Below, in pieces: positions 8,549 to 17,400 of a stretch of 41,197 bases of DNA (its first letter is position 1; each line of letters begins with the position of its first letter). Under the pieces are notes generated by a model that was not told the DNA's origin, did no database searches, and was given only the letters and a program-made list of their open reading frames with translations. This DNA comes from Bacteroidota bacterium (lineage in GTDB: Bacteria > Bacteroidota > Bacteroidia > Bacteroidales > Lentimicrobiaceae), in contig WSXX01000044.1 in assembly GCA_009773515.1 (NCBI GenBank), forward strand, positions 1 through 41,197. The letters are read 5' to 3'. A program made the position numbers and the translations under genes.

Positions 8549-9853
8549 TTACAGATACTCCTTAATGTACTGAAAATCGTGTGTCAGTTCGCCATTGTGC
8601 AGAATAAGTGCTTTTTTAATGGCTCTCGGAATATCCAGATCTTCAAAAGGTTCGCTGAAATCGCAGTCTGAAATGGGTTTCACAAAATTCACCAGTGCAT
8701 CGGCAAAACCATTGCTTGCATCGCGGGGCAGTTCACTTGGCAGAATATCAACCGCCATTACCAGCATTCCTTCGCCTTTGTGGCCCATTACAGGTTTGCG
8801 GGTTACCGGATTGTAAACAAAAATCGGGTCTTCAATCTCGGTGCCTTTGTGGGTGATTTCTATGCTGCCATCGGGATCGCAGGTAACATCACCGATAACG
8901 GTAAGTTTTGGTCTTCCTTCAGCAAATACTTTTTCCAGATAATCTTTGGTGATCAGCCTTGGATAGCGTGCATCCCAATACATACAGTTCATAAGCACTG
9001 AAAGGTGTGGAATGTATTTTTCGAAAATGCTGTGGTAGTTTTCGGGATGTGTGTAATAATCATGAAGATCGAAACTGCGGCCATCGTTGTGCGCCGAAAG
9101 ATGTTCTTCCTTGAAAATGACTTTGTAAATCAGGTTGTTGGGTGCGTGGCCTCTTTCGGTGAGTTCAAGCAGCTTTTCGGGTGAAATTTCCTTTACGGGA
9201 AGTAATCCCAGAATTTCCTGCGCGCCTTGCGATACATTGCCATATCCGGTAAAACCGACAGTAAATGGCCGAAGCTCAGCGGGTAAACCTTTTTCGGCAA
9301 TTTCCTGACCAACTTCTGAAATAACTTTTCTGGCTTCTTCGAGAGAAGCGTAATGGTGGGCCTGAGTAATTTTAAGGAAAGGGGTTTCAAAACCGGATTC
9401 TTTCAGTCTGAGACCCAGCGACCACAAAGAGTTGATCATCCCGGCAAGGCCAGCATAACGGCCAAAGAAAATCAGGCGGCGACCTTGTTCGTCAACGATT
9501 TTTTCATAATCGATAAGGTTACAACCCAGTTCCATCATGCGTTTGAGCATGGGCATATTGTATGATTGTCCTTTAATGACATGCGAAAAGAAAACATAGG
9601 TTTTCTCCGGTTCAAAAAAGCTGACAGGCATCTCTTTTACGCCAAGAATTACCGAGCAGTCGCCAAGATTGTCGGCAATACGTGCTCCGGCTTTAATGTA
9701 TTCCTGATCAGTAAAAACCCTTTTCGGGGAAGTCTGAACAACAATATCGAGTTGTTTGCCTTTGATCAATCGTTCCACATGGCGCGGGGTAAGCGGTGCG
9801 CGCCGTTCCATAACGTACTTGTCTTCGTGCCTGATTCCAATAAATTTACTCAT
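8549..9853 (-). CDS. lysine-ketoglutarate reductase (LKR half, saccharopine-forming)
   Basis: A 434-aa enzyme expected to condense lysine and 2-oxoglutarate into saccharopine with NADPH. The N-terminus GIRHEDKYVMERRAPLTP matches the alanine-dehydrogenase/PNT-like N-terminal domain of LKR proteins. Further family-like stretches are FFSHVIKGQSYNMPML (about 105-120) and the glycine-rich turn VGFTGYGNVSQGAQEIL (about 200), the likely nucleotide site. The C-terminal GDVTCDPDGSIE and GHKGEGMLVMAVDILPSELP are also typical. The start was set at 9853: the longer frame from 9901 adds 16 residues, but an AAGGAG Shine-Dalgarno lies 5 bp before 9853. The SDH gene follows on the same strand, giving a two-step lysine catabolic unit. 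Confidence 0.9.
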   Translation of the reverse strand: MSKFIGIRHEDKYVMERRAPLTPRHVERLIKGKQLDIVVQTSPKRVFTDQEYIKAGARIADNLGDCSVILGVKEMPVSFFEPEKTYVFFSHVIKGQSYNMPMLKRMMELGCNLIDYEKIVDEQGRRLIFFGRYAGLAGMINSLWSLGLRLKESGFETPFLKITQAHHYASLEEARKVISEVGQEIAEKGLPAELRPFTVGFTGYGNVSQGAQEILGLLPVKEISPEKLLELTERGHAPNNLIYKVIFKEEHLSAHNDGRSFDLHDYYTHPENYHSIFEKYIPHLSVLMNCMYWDARYPRLITKDYLEKVFAEGRPKLTVIGDVTCDPDGSIEITHKGTEIEDPIFVYNPVTRKPVMGHKGEGMLVMAVDILPSELPRDASNGFADALVNFVKPISDCDFSEPFEDLDIPRAIKKALILHNGELTHDFQYIKEYL

Positions 9854-9856
9854 AAT

Positions 9857-9863
9857 CTCCTTG
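9857..9863 (-). promoter_or_regulatory. Shine-Dalgarno that decides the LKR start
   Basis: On the minus strand AAGGAGA is placed about 5 nt before the ATG at 9853. Strong Shine-Dalgarno sites are uncommon in Bacteroidota, so this supports the shorter start over 9901. Confidence 0.6.
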
Positions 9864-9898
9864 ATTTTATTGCACTGCGGGTACTTCCCGATGCGGGG

Positions 9899-9906
9899 CA
9901 AACTTA
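9899..9906 (-). promoter_or_regulatory. possible -7 promoter element of the LKR gene
   Basis: Minus-strand TAAGTTTG fits TAnnTTTG and would place the transcript start near 9892, about 40 nt before the start codon. I do not find a clear -33 TTTG at the expected distance, so this is tentative. Confidence 0.35.
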
Positions 9907-9970
9907 TAAAAATTAGTTCATTATCTATGTCATTTCGTGCAAATATTTCGATGTAATAATATTCTTTCCC

Positions 9971-10406
9971 ATACCGCTCCCGCGCGTCCGCTCCCGCGCG
10001 TCCGCTGACGCGTGGCTTAGCGAATTTTTAATATCTACCAATACCGCTCCCGCGCGTCCCCTGACGCGTGGCTTAGCGAATTTTCAATATCCCCGCTCCC
10101 GCGCGTCCGCTCCCGCGCGTCCCCTGACGCGTGGCTTAGCGAATTTTCAATATCCCCGCTCCCGCGCGTCCCCTGACGCGTGGTTTAGCGAATTTTCAAT
10201 ATCTACCCATACCGCTCCCGCGCGTCCCCTGACGCGTGGCTTAGCGAATTTTCAATATCCCCGCTCCCGCGCGTCCCCCGACGCGTGGCTTAGCACCACC
10301 CATACCGCTCCCGCGCGTCCCCTGACGCGTGGTTTAGCGAATTTTCAATATCTCCGCTCCCGAGCGTCCCCTGACGCGTGGTTTAGCGAATTTTCAATAT
10401 CTACCC
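9971..10406. repeat. hairpin array, eight units of about 50-60 bp
   Basis: Each unit has CGCTCCCGCGCGTCCCCTGA, then CGCGTGGCTTAGCGAATTTT and CAATATC, joined by short variable linkers (ACCCATAC or nothing). Within a unit CCGCGCGT can pair with ACGCGTGG (one G-T pair) around a CCCCTG loop, so the array would form eight consecutive hairpins. The GACGCGTGG cores lie near 10007, 10061, 10124, 10173, 10229, 10279, 10322 and 10371. Some units carry an extra CGCTCCCGCGCGTC half. The array sits between the divergent LKR gene and the carbohydrate-binding-protein gene. It is not a CRISPR: the spacers are repeats too. Confidence 0.85.
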
Positions 10407-10447
10407 CTCACAACTCTTTTTGATTTCTGACGTCATTTGTTTTTTAC

Positions 10448-10455
10448 TAAATTTG
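10448..10455 (+). promoter_or_regulatory. possible -7 promoter element before gene 10556
   Basis: TAAATTTG matches TAnnTTTG. The nearest upstream TTTG (10419-10422) is 25 bp away, longer than usual. It would give a leader of about 95 nt. Confidence 0.3.
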
Positions 10456-10555
10456 CTAAACTTGTCTTGCTCCTGCTTTTTACCGTTGCTGCCCCATCAG
10501 AATTCTTTGCTTTTTAATTTCCTCAATTCTGTCATAAACCAACAACCAAAACACT

Positions 10556-13123
10556 ATGAAATCAAGACTACCAAAGGTTCTACTTGCAAGCATTCTATTG
10601 GTGTTTGCTTTCTTGCTGGCAGGCAACAGCAGGCTTTCAGCACAGATTTATGAGCCGGAAGGCCTGAATATGCCCGGCGCATGGGACGGATGGACAAATC
10701 CTCCGGTTAATCCGGTATTAGCAAATCCCAATCAGTCGGCAGGCGGATTGCTCACCAAAATCTCAACAGGGCAAACACGTTGGCAAACCATTTTCAGTGT
10801 AAATGCTTCCGGCGCTGATCTTGTCGGAGGTTCATACAACTGGCTATTTACCAGTGGTCCATCTTCAAATTATTTTGCCAATAAATGGGCGGGGGCTACT
10901 GTAGCCATGAATACATTGCAAAGCTACACCTTCAACACCGGCGCCGACAATAACATTACCCTTGTCAATGGCAATTGGTACACCATGAACTGGGAAGATC
11001 TGGGATACGTCGATTCCAGAGCCATCTTTATGGCAACAAGTGCTGAACCTGTTCTGATTATCGCCTGTTCACTGCCAACCGGAATTATTGAAAATGTGCC
11101 GGTGAATGTCGGAGTTTCTACCAATGCACCAAAATCTGCCGAAGAAAAAGTATATCTGCGTTATACCACGGATGCATGGGCTACCTCTGTCGCATTGGAA
11201 GTTCCTATGGCAGGCGCCCATGGCTATGTTGATATTCCGGGTTATCCTGCCGGAACTGAGGTTTCATGCTATGCATTTACTTCAACCATAAGTTCACCCA
11301 CCACAGATTATGATCTTTATACCATTCACTTTTTAAATAATGGCGGTGCCAATTACAACTATACAGTTCCGGGTCCGGATGCTGAAATTACCTGGCAGAA
11401 TCTGCAAGGCCCTGCATCTGGTCAAATGGAGTTGTTTCAGACTTTCAATATTTATGGCAGAGCCTACATTGAAGATCTTACCGGACAGCCAACCCAGACG
11501 CCGGGATTGAATGCCTGGATTGGTTACAACGCCGAGAATACAGATCCGGCAACATGGACAGGCTGGTCTGTATGGACAGTTGCCCAATACCTGGGTCCGG
11601 CAGGAAATAACGATGAATTTATCGGAGATTTAGGCCTTTCAATTGGCTCAGCCGGCACATACTACTATGCCACACGATTTGCCTACAATGAAGGGCCTTA
11701 TGTTTATGGAGGGTTTTCAGCTTCAGGGGGTGGACCCTGGAATGGTACAACAAACGTATCGGGTGTGCTTACAGTCACCGATCCCATTCCTGATCCCGAT
11801 TTTGACTGGGTGAATCTGCAGTTCCCCGGAAGCGCTACCATTGAGCCGGGCGAAAACCTCGATGTTTTTGCACAGGCATATATCGAAGGCGTTACCGGAC
11901 AAGCAAGCCCTGCGCCGGGAGTTTCGGCGTGGATAGGTTACAGCGCCTCAAATACAAACCCTACCGGCTGGACAAACTGGTTTCCGGCAACATTCAACGG
12001 CCCCGTTGGGAATAACGATGAATATATGACAAATCTCGGTCAGTACCTTACTTCAGAAGGTACATATTATTATGCCAGCCGTTTCAGGTTGAATACCGGC
12101 GAGTACTATTACGGAGGTTATTCCGCAACAGGAGGTGGTTTCTGGGATGGAACCGAAAATATTTCAGGAGTGCTTACTGTTGAAGGTATCGCTCCCGATC
12201 CTGAAATTGAGTGGGCAAACCTGCAATTTCCCGGAAGCGGTGAAATAACCATTGGCGGTGATTTTGATGTGTATGCTCAGGCTTATATTGAAGGATTAAC
12301 CGGTCAGTCAACCGCAACCCCCGGACTTGAAGCATGGATAGGATACAGTACTTCAAATACCAATCCTTCAGCATGGACCAACTGGGTAGCAGCACCTTAC
12401 AATGCGCCATCGGGCAACAATGATGAGTTTATGCTGAACCTCGGCCCCGAATTTACAGCTGCAGGAACCTATTATTATGCCAGCCGGTTCAGGTACGATG
12501 GCGGAACCTATGTTTATGGTGGTTTCTCAGCAGCCGGCGGTGGTTTCTGGAATGGCACTGAAAATGTTTCAGGAGTACTGACTGTCAGTGAGCCACAGCA
12601 AACATTTCCGGTTATGTTTACCATAATCGATGGCACCGAATCGCACGATAATATCAAGCTAAAAGGTGAAATGACAACCTGGGATACCATAGCCATGATT
12701 CCCGACAACCACACCTGGACACTGACCCTCGACCTGCTGCCCGGCACTTACGAATGGGGTGCAATAGAAGACGATGGCAGTCAATACGGTCTCTGGCTGA
12801 TTGAGGGTGCCAATCCGGCGATGACGCTGAGTGAGCTCGGAGAAATTACAGGAACAGTGAGTTACACCACCATGGTCACCAATTCGCCGGCACTTCCGTA
12901 TGGTTCACGTGTATATCCGAATCCGGCCAAAAACCTGCTCAATCTTGAAATTCCGGGGCTAACCGCCTATCAGTTGCTTGATGTCAGTGGCAGGATCATA
13001 CTTGACAACCCGGCAGCCCGCGAAATTCAGGTGGTAGATCTCTCAGGGCTCGAAAGCGGAATTTATCTGATTAAGATCATTGTTGGTGAAAAGGTGTTTT
13101 TGAGGAAGCTGGCGAAAGAATGA
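10556..13123 (+). CDS. secreted protein with three tandem AWIGYS-type repeats, starch-binding-like domain and classic TSD
   Basis: An 855-aa exported protein with a signal peptide ending near LSAQ (residue 29). Residues 30-170 (IYEPEGLNMPGAWDGW...NWYTMNWEDLGY) match the N-terminus of the GH13 protein at 14456 (IYQPDGLRMPGTWNNW). Three repeats of about 135 aa follow (277-410, 415-545, 550-678), each with W-x-NLQ-P, G-x-AWIGYS, NT-P-x-WTNW, GNNDE, GTYYYASRF and VSGVLTV. Residues 682-775 look like a starch-binding or E-set domain (VMFTIIDGT, IKLKGEMTTW, GTYEWGAIEDDG). The last 75 residues are a conventional T9SS type A sorting domain (SRVYPNPAKNLLNLEI...GIYLIKI). I see no catalytic domain, so I infer a surface glycan-binding partner of the neighbouring amylase. 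Two similar repeats occur in the protein encoded at 27074-30859. Confidence 0.85.
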   Translation: MKSRLPKVLLASILLVFAFLLAGNSRLSAQIYEPEGLNMPGAWDGWTNPPVNPVLANPNQSAGGLLTKISTGQTRWQTIFSVNASGADLVGGSYNWLFTSGPSSNYFANKWAGATVAMNTLQSYTFNTGADNNITLVNGNWYTMNWEDLGYVDSRAIFMATSAEPVLIIACSLPTGIIENVPVNVGVSTNAPKSAEEKVYLRYTTDAWATSVALEVPMAGAHGYVDIPGYPAGTEVSCYAFTSTISSPTTDYDLYTIHFLNNGGANYNYTVPGPDAEITWQNLQGPASGQMELFQTFNIYGRAYIEDLTGQPTQTPGLNAWIGYNAENTDPATWTGWSVWTVAQYLGPAGNNDEFIGDLGLSIGSAGTYYYATRFAYNEGPYVYGGFSASGGGPWNGTTNVSGVLTVTDPIPDPDFDWVNLQFPGSATIEPGENLDVFAQAYIEGVTGQASPAPGVSAWIGYSASNTNPTGWTNWFPATFNGPVGNNDEYMTNLGQYLTSEGTYYYASRFRLNTGEYYYGGYSATGGGFWDGTENISGVLTVEGIAPDPEIEWANLQFPGSGEITIGGDFDVYAQAYIEGLTGQSTATPGLEAWIGYSTSNTNPSAWTNWVAAPYNAPSGNNDEFMLNLGPEFTAAGTYYYASRFRYDGGTYVYGGFSAAGGGFWNGTENVSGVLTVSEPQQTFPVMFTIIDGTESHDNIKLKGEMTTWDTIAMIPDNHTWTLTLDLLPGTYEWGAIEDDGSQYGLWLIEGANPAMTLSELGEITGTVSYTTMVTNSPALPYGSRVYPNPAKNLLNLEIPGLTAYQLLDVSGRIILDNPAAREIQVVDLSGLESGIYLIKIIVGEKVFLRKLAKE

Positions 13124-13139
13124 TGGTGGAAACATGTAT

Positions 13140-13447
13140 CGGATAACCTTCCGGGTTTTCTTTTAGCCTGGAAGGTTTTATCCCGACTTGCAGGCATCTT
13201 AAACCGGATAACCTTCCAGGTTTTCTTTCAACCTGGAAGGTTTCATCCGGTGAATGGAAAGAAGGACGCCCGAAAGGTTTTTAACCGGACATTTGGAAAG
13301 GTGAAAACCTGGAAGGTCATTTCCGACTTGCAGGCATCTTAAACCGGATAACCTTCCAGGTTTTCTTTTAACCTGAAAGGTTTCATCCGGACGCATAAGC
13401 ATTCAAAACCTTCCAGGTTGGAAACAAGAAAACCTGGAAGGTTTCAA
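13140..13447. repeat. REP-like palindrome cluster, left of the RAYT gene
   Basis: About five palindromes built on AACCTTCCAGGTT, loop TTCTTTC, AACCTGGAAGGTT, extended outward by CCGGATA and TATCCGG. Stem 13 bp perfect, up to 19 with a 2-nt bulge. Units start near 13140, 13204, 13344 and 13406; the region 13262-13322 holds a degenerate one. The last unit has another loop (GGAAACAAGA). The same ordered cluster repeats at 14068-14416, so the transposase lies between direct repeats of the cluster. Confidence 0.9.
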
Positions 13448-13477
13448 TCGAAAGAGAACGAAACCAACAACCACATC

Positions 13478-14062
13478 ATGAAATATGAAGCTTTAACAGC
13501 AGGTTTTACATACCACATTTACAACCGGGGAAATAACAGCGATATTGTATTTCCAGATGCTGGCAACTATGATTACTTTCTTTTCCTCGTAAAAAGGCAT
13601 TTATTGCCGATCTCCGAAATTTATGCCTATTGCCTGATGAACAATCATTTTCATTTTGTTTTGAGGATTAAGGATGAAGCGAATTTGCCGGATAATTTCA
13701 AGAAGAGGCCGTTTCAGGCTTTTTCAAATATGTTTAACGCTTATACAAGGGCAATCAATAACTTTACCGGACGAACAGGAAGTCTTTTTGAAAAGAACTT
13801 TGAACGAAAATTGATTTCAGAAGATGTGTATTTCCGAAATCTGATTTCATATGTACATTGCAATCCTGTGCATCATAAAGTTTGCAGCAATTTCAGGGAG
13901 TATCCTTATTCTTCAATTCACGAATACACCAGTGACACAAAACCATTGATTAGTGAATCTTTTCCTCTTCAGTTGTTTGATGGCCTGGAGAATTTTATTA
14001 CTTTTCAAGAACAATTTCAAAAGAGAGAAATGTATGTTGAAATGCAACAGGAGCTAGAATGA
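13478..14062 (+). CDS. REP-associated tyrosine transposase (RAYT, Y1/IS200-like HUH family)
   Basis: A 194-aa protein. Y1 transposase hallmarks are FTYHIYNRGNN near the N-terminus and YCLMNNHFHFVLR (about 50-62) with the HUH metal-binding pair H-F-H. ISYVHCNPV (about 124-132) holds a candidate nucleophilic tyrosine, followed by YPYSSIHEY. RAYTs nick and join single-stranded DNA at REP palindromes and are usually single-copy residents, not free IS elements. The start at 13478 (MKYEALTAG) is preferred to 13418, because the extra 20 residues are translated repeat (KPGRF) that also appears as a false extension of the GH13 frame. Flanking palindromes on both sides give a REPtron-like layout. The frame is intact, so it may be active. 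Confidence 0.88.
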   Translation: MKYEALTAGFTYHIYNRGNNSDIVFPDAGNYDYFLFLVKRHLLPISEIYAYCLMNNHFHFVLRIKDEANLPDNFKKRPFQAFSNMFNAYTRAINNFTGRTGSLFEKNFERKLISEDVYFRNLISYVHCNPVHHKVCSNFREYPYSSIHEYTSDTKPLISESFPLQLFDGLENFITFQEQFQKREMYVEMQQELE

Positions 14063-14067
14063 ATTAT

Positions 14068-14416
14068 GATCGGATAACCTTCCAGGTTTTCTTTTAACCT
14101 GAAAGGTTTCATCCCGACGCGCAGGTATCTTAAACCGGATAACCTTCCAGGTTTTCTTTCAACCTGGAAGGTTTTATCCGGTGAATGGAAAGAAGGACGC
14201 CTGAAAGGTTTTTGCCGGACGCGCAGGCATCTTAAACCTTCCAGGTTGGAAGTAAGAAAACCTGGAAGGTTTTAACCCGGATAACCTTCCAGGTTTTCTT
14301 TCAACCTGGAAGGTTTCATCCGGACATCTGGAAAGGTGAAAACCTGGAAGGTTATATCGAACGGCAGGCATTCAAAACCTTCCAGGTTGAAAGTAAGAAA
14401 ACCTGGAAGGTTCTAT
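14068..14416. repeat. REP-like palindrome cluster, right of the RAYT gene
   Basis: The same palindromes as left of the transposase, in the same order, with shared filler (GTGAATGGAAAGAAGGACGC; CAGGCATCTTAAACC). One extra inverted-loop unit (about 14234-14270) distinguishes it. The cluster ends about 40 bp before the amylase start codon, so hairpins would lie in or just before its leader. I see no clear promoter between cluster and gene. Confidence 0.9.
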
Positions 14417-14455
14417 CAAAAACATCACAACTTAAAACCAATCGAAATGCTGAAT

Positions 14456-17400
14456 ATGAAACAACTCAAGTATCTTCTTGCGACCTTGTCTTTATTCCTG
14501 ATGACCGGGCTCCCCGCCTTCCCCCAAATCTACCAGCCCGATGGCCTGAGAATGCCCGGAACCTGGAACAACTGGGTGAATGACCCCAACATGGGTGGAC
14601 CTTTCGATCTGCAGAAGCAGAATGAAGGAACGCCCCGCTGGACTACCACTTTTCAATACACAGGAAATCAGGGTTTTGATGCCTTTAAGTTCGTGAGTAC
14701 ATCGTTTGGGAATCCATGGGGAAATCAATGGGCCGGGAATGTGTCGATGACGGTCAACAGCCAGCAGAACCTTATTTACGGCACCCCCTCTGATCCCGAC
14801 AACAACATCAGTCTGGTGCAGAACCGGTGGTACACTGTGGTGTTTGAAGACCTGGGATATGCAAATTCCAGTGTAATCTTTATGGAAACCACTGCAGAGC
14901 CGGTCAGCATTGACAATGTTTTGCAAAATCCGGTGGTGGTGAGCAGTGTGGATATAGTGGAGGTAAGCGCCACTCTCAGTGCAGTGCCATCGCCCGAAGA
15001 GCATTTCTACCTGCGTTATTCAACCGATGACTGGCTCACATCCACTGTGGTGTACATGAATAAAAGCGAAAACAGCTTGCTGGCAGGAATCCCACCGCAG
15101 GTGTCGCAAACCGAAGTTACTTATTATATTTTTAGTTCAGTGATGGTGAATCCGGTGGACGACTTCGACCTGATTAGTCTGCGTATGGCCAACAACAACG
15201 GACAAAATTTCAGTTACACAGTTGATCAGGTATTTGAGTGCAGCCCCACCCTGAGTCTGGTGAGCAGCGAGCCACCCTTTCCGCAGCACAACCTCCCGGT
15301 AACGGTATATTTCAACGCGGCTTTCGGCAATGGCGGACTGTTTGATTATGAAGGCGATATCTATGCCCACACCGGTGTTATCACCAACCTGAGCCAGAAT
15401 TCCACCGATTGGAAATACGTAAAAACCGAATGGGGTGAAAACACACCCGAAACAAAAATGACCCGCATCGACGACAATCTTTACAGCATCACACTTGATA
15501 ATATCCGCGAATATTATGGTGTACCTGCTTCCGAAGCGATTCATTACATGGCATTTGTATTCCGCAGCGATGTGGAGCAGCCCGGCGGTTATTATCTGGA
15601 GCAGAAAAATGCCGATGGGTCAGATATTCTGCTTTACGTATATCCCTTGTCCATCAACGTAAAGATCATAAACCCAACGCGCCGTGAACCTTTGGCAAGT
15701 CCGAACTCAGTGCTTATGGTGTGTGCCGAAGCGCTTGAAAATCAGCAGCTGAGCCTTTATCTTGATGATGATTTGTTACTTACCGTACAGGGAAGTTCAC
15801 TTGCCTGGCCGCTTGTGCTTCAGGGAATGGAACCGGGCGCTTACTGGCTGAAAGCTGTGGCAACAGGATCGGGGCGATTTGTCCGCGATTCGGTGCAGAT
15901 ATACCTGCGCGGTCCGGTTGCGGTGGAAGCCCTTCCGGAAGGAATGAAAAACGGCGTGAACTACATCGATAACAATACGGTAACGCTGGTGCTTCACGAC
16001 CCTCCTGCACAGAAACAGTTTGCCTTTGCCATCGGCGAATACAGCGACTGGCTGCCAAACGATGACAACTACATGAAACGCACACCCGATGGAAAGCATC
16101 ATTGGGTTACCCTTGAGGGAATTCAATCAGGCAAGGAGTATGCTTATCAATACTTTATCGATGGCAATCTCAAAATTGCCGATGCTTACACAGAAAAAAT
16201 CCTCGATCCGTGGAACGATCGCTGGATACCTTCAACCACCTATCCCGGACTTAAACAATATCCTTTCGACAAAACCACCGGCGTGGTCAGCGTTTTTCAA
16301 ACCAACAAAACGCCTTACGTCTGGCAGTATCCTGACTTTACACCACCGGCAGTTCATGCCACACAAAGCGATTTGTTTATCTATGAATTGCTGGTGCGCG
16401 ATTTTGTGGAAACCAGAAGTCTGGCTGAAGTGGAAACAAAGCTCGATTATCTGAAAAGCCTCGGCATAAACGCCATTGAGCTGATGCCGGTGATGGAATT
16501 CGACGGAAACGAAAGCTGGGGATATGCACCCAACTTCTTCTTTGCCACCGACAAATTCTATGGAACGGAGATATCTTACAAACAGTTTATAGATGAATGT
16601 CACAAACGCGATATGGCAGTTATCCTCGACATTGTGACCAATCACGCTTACGGCCTCAATCCTATGGTGCAGATGTATTTCGATGCCGGCACCGGAAGCG
16701 GGCAAACCACAGCATCCAACCCATGGTTCAATCAGCAGGCCACACATCCTTACAGCATTGGCTACGATTTTAATCACGAAAGTACCTACACGCGGCAGTT
16801 TATCAAAGATGTGTTTGCTTACTGGCTGAATGAGTTCAAGGTTGATGGCTTTCGCCTCGATCTTTCAAAGGGGCTTACGCAGACCAATTCCGGCGAGGAT
16901 ATCGGCGCGTGGAGTGCTTACGATCAGAGTCGGGTGAACATACTCACCGATTATTACAACCACATAAAATCGGTAAATCCGGATGCTTATGTCATTCTGG
17001 AGCACCTCGGAGTGAATGACGAAGAAGTGGTGCTGGCCAATACCGGTATGCTGATGTGGAGTGCCATGCATCAGCGTTACAAACAGGTGGGCATGGGCTG
17101 GCAGGAGAATTCTGATATTTCGTGGGCCTATCACGCGAACCGCGGATATACTTATCCCAACCTGATCGACTACATGGAAAATCACGACGAAGAGCGGCTG
17201 ATGTTTGAAAACCTGTCCTATGGCAATGCATCGGCGGGTTACAACATCAAGGATACCCTCACATCGGTCAATCATCTGCGACAGGCAGCGGTGTTATTTA
17301 TGGGCATACCCGGCCCGAAAATGATATGGCAGTTCGGGGAGCTCGGGTACGATTACAGCATCTTTTTCGGTGGTGACCGACTTGCCAACAAGCCGCCACG

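Noticed and set aside
9971-10406. CRISPR array
   Set aside because: Units repeat almost entirely, linkers are short and also repeated, unit length is uneven and no cas-like gene is near.
13199-13402. minus-strand gene in the left REP cluster (and the similar frame at 14174-14371)
   Set aside because: Both consist of palindrome sequence (ETFQVKRKPGRLSG) that recurs in other frames at other clusters.
13418-13477. longer start for the RAYT gene
   Set aside because: The extra codons are palindrome sequence; MKYEALTAG at 13478 begins the family-like part.
14336-14446. longer start for the GH13 gene
   Set aside because: The extra residues are translated REP repeat and would bury the signal peptide.
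16232-16777. 181-aa minus-strand frame
   Set aside because: Lies fully inside the GH13 gene, whose catalytic motifs fix the true frame.
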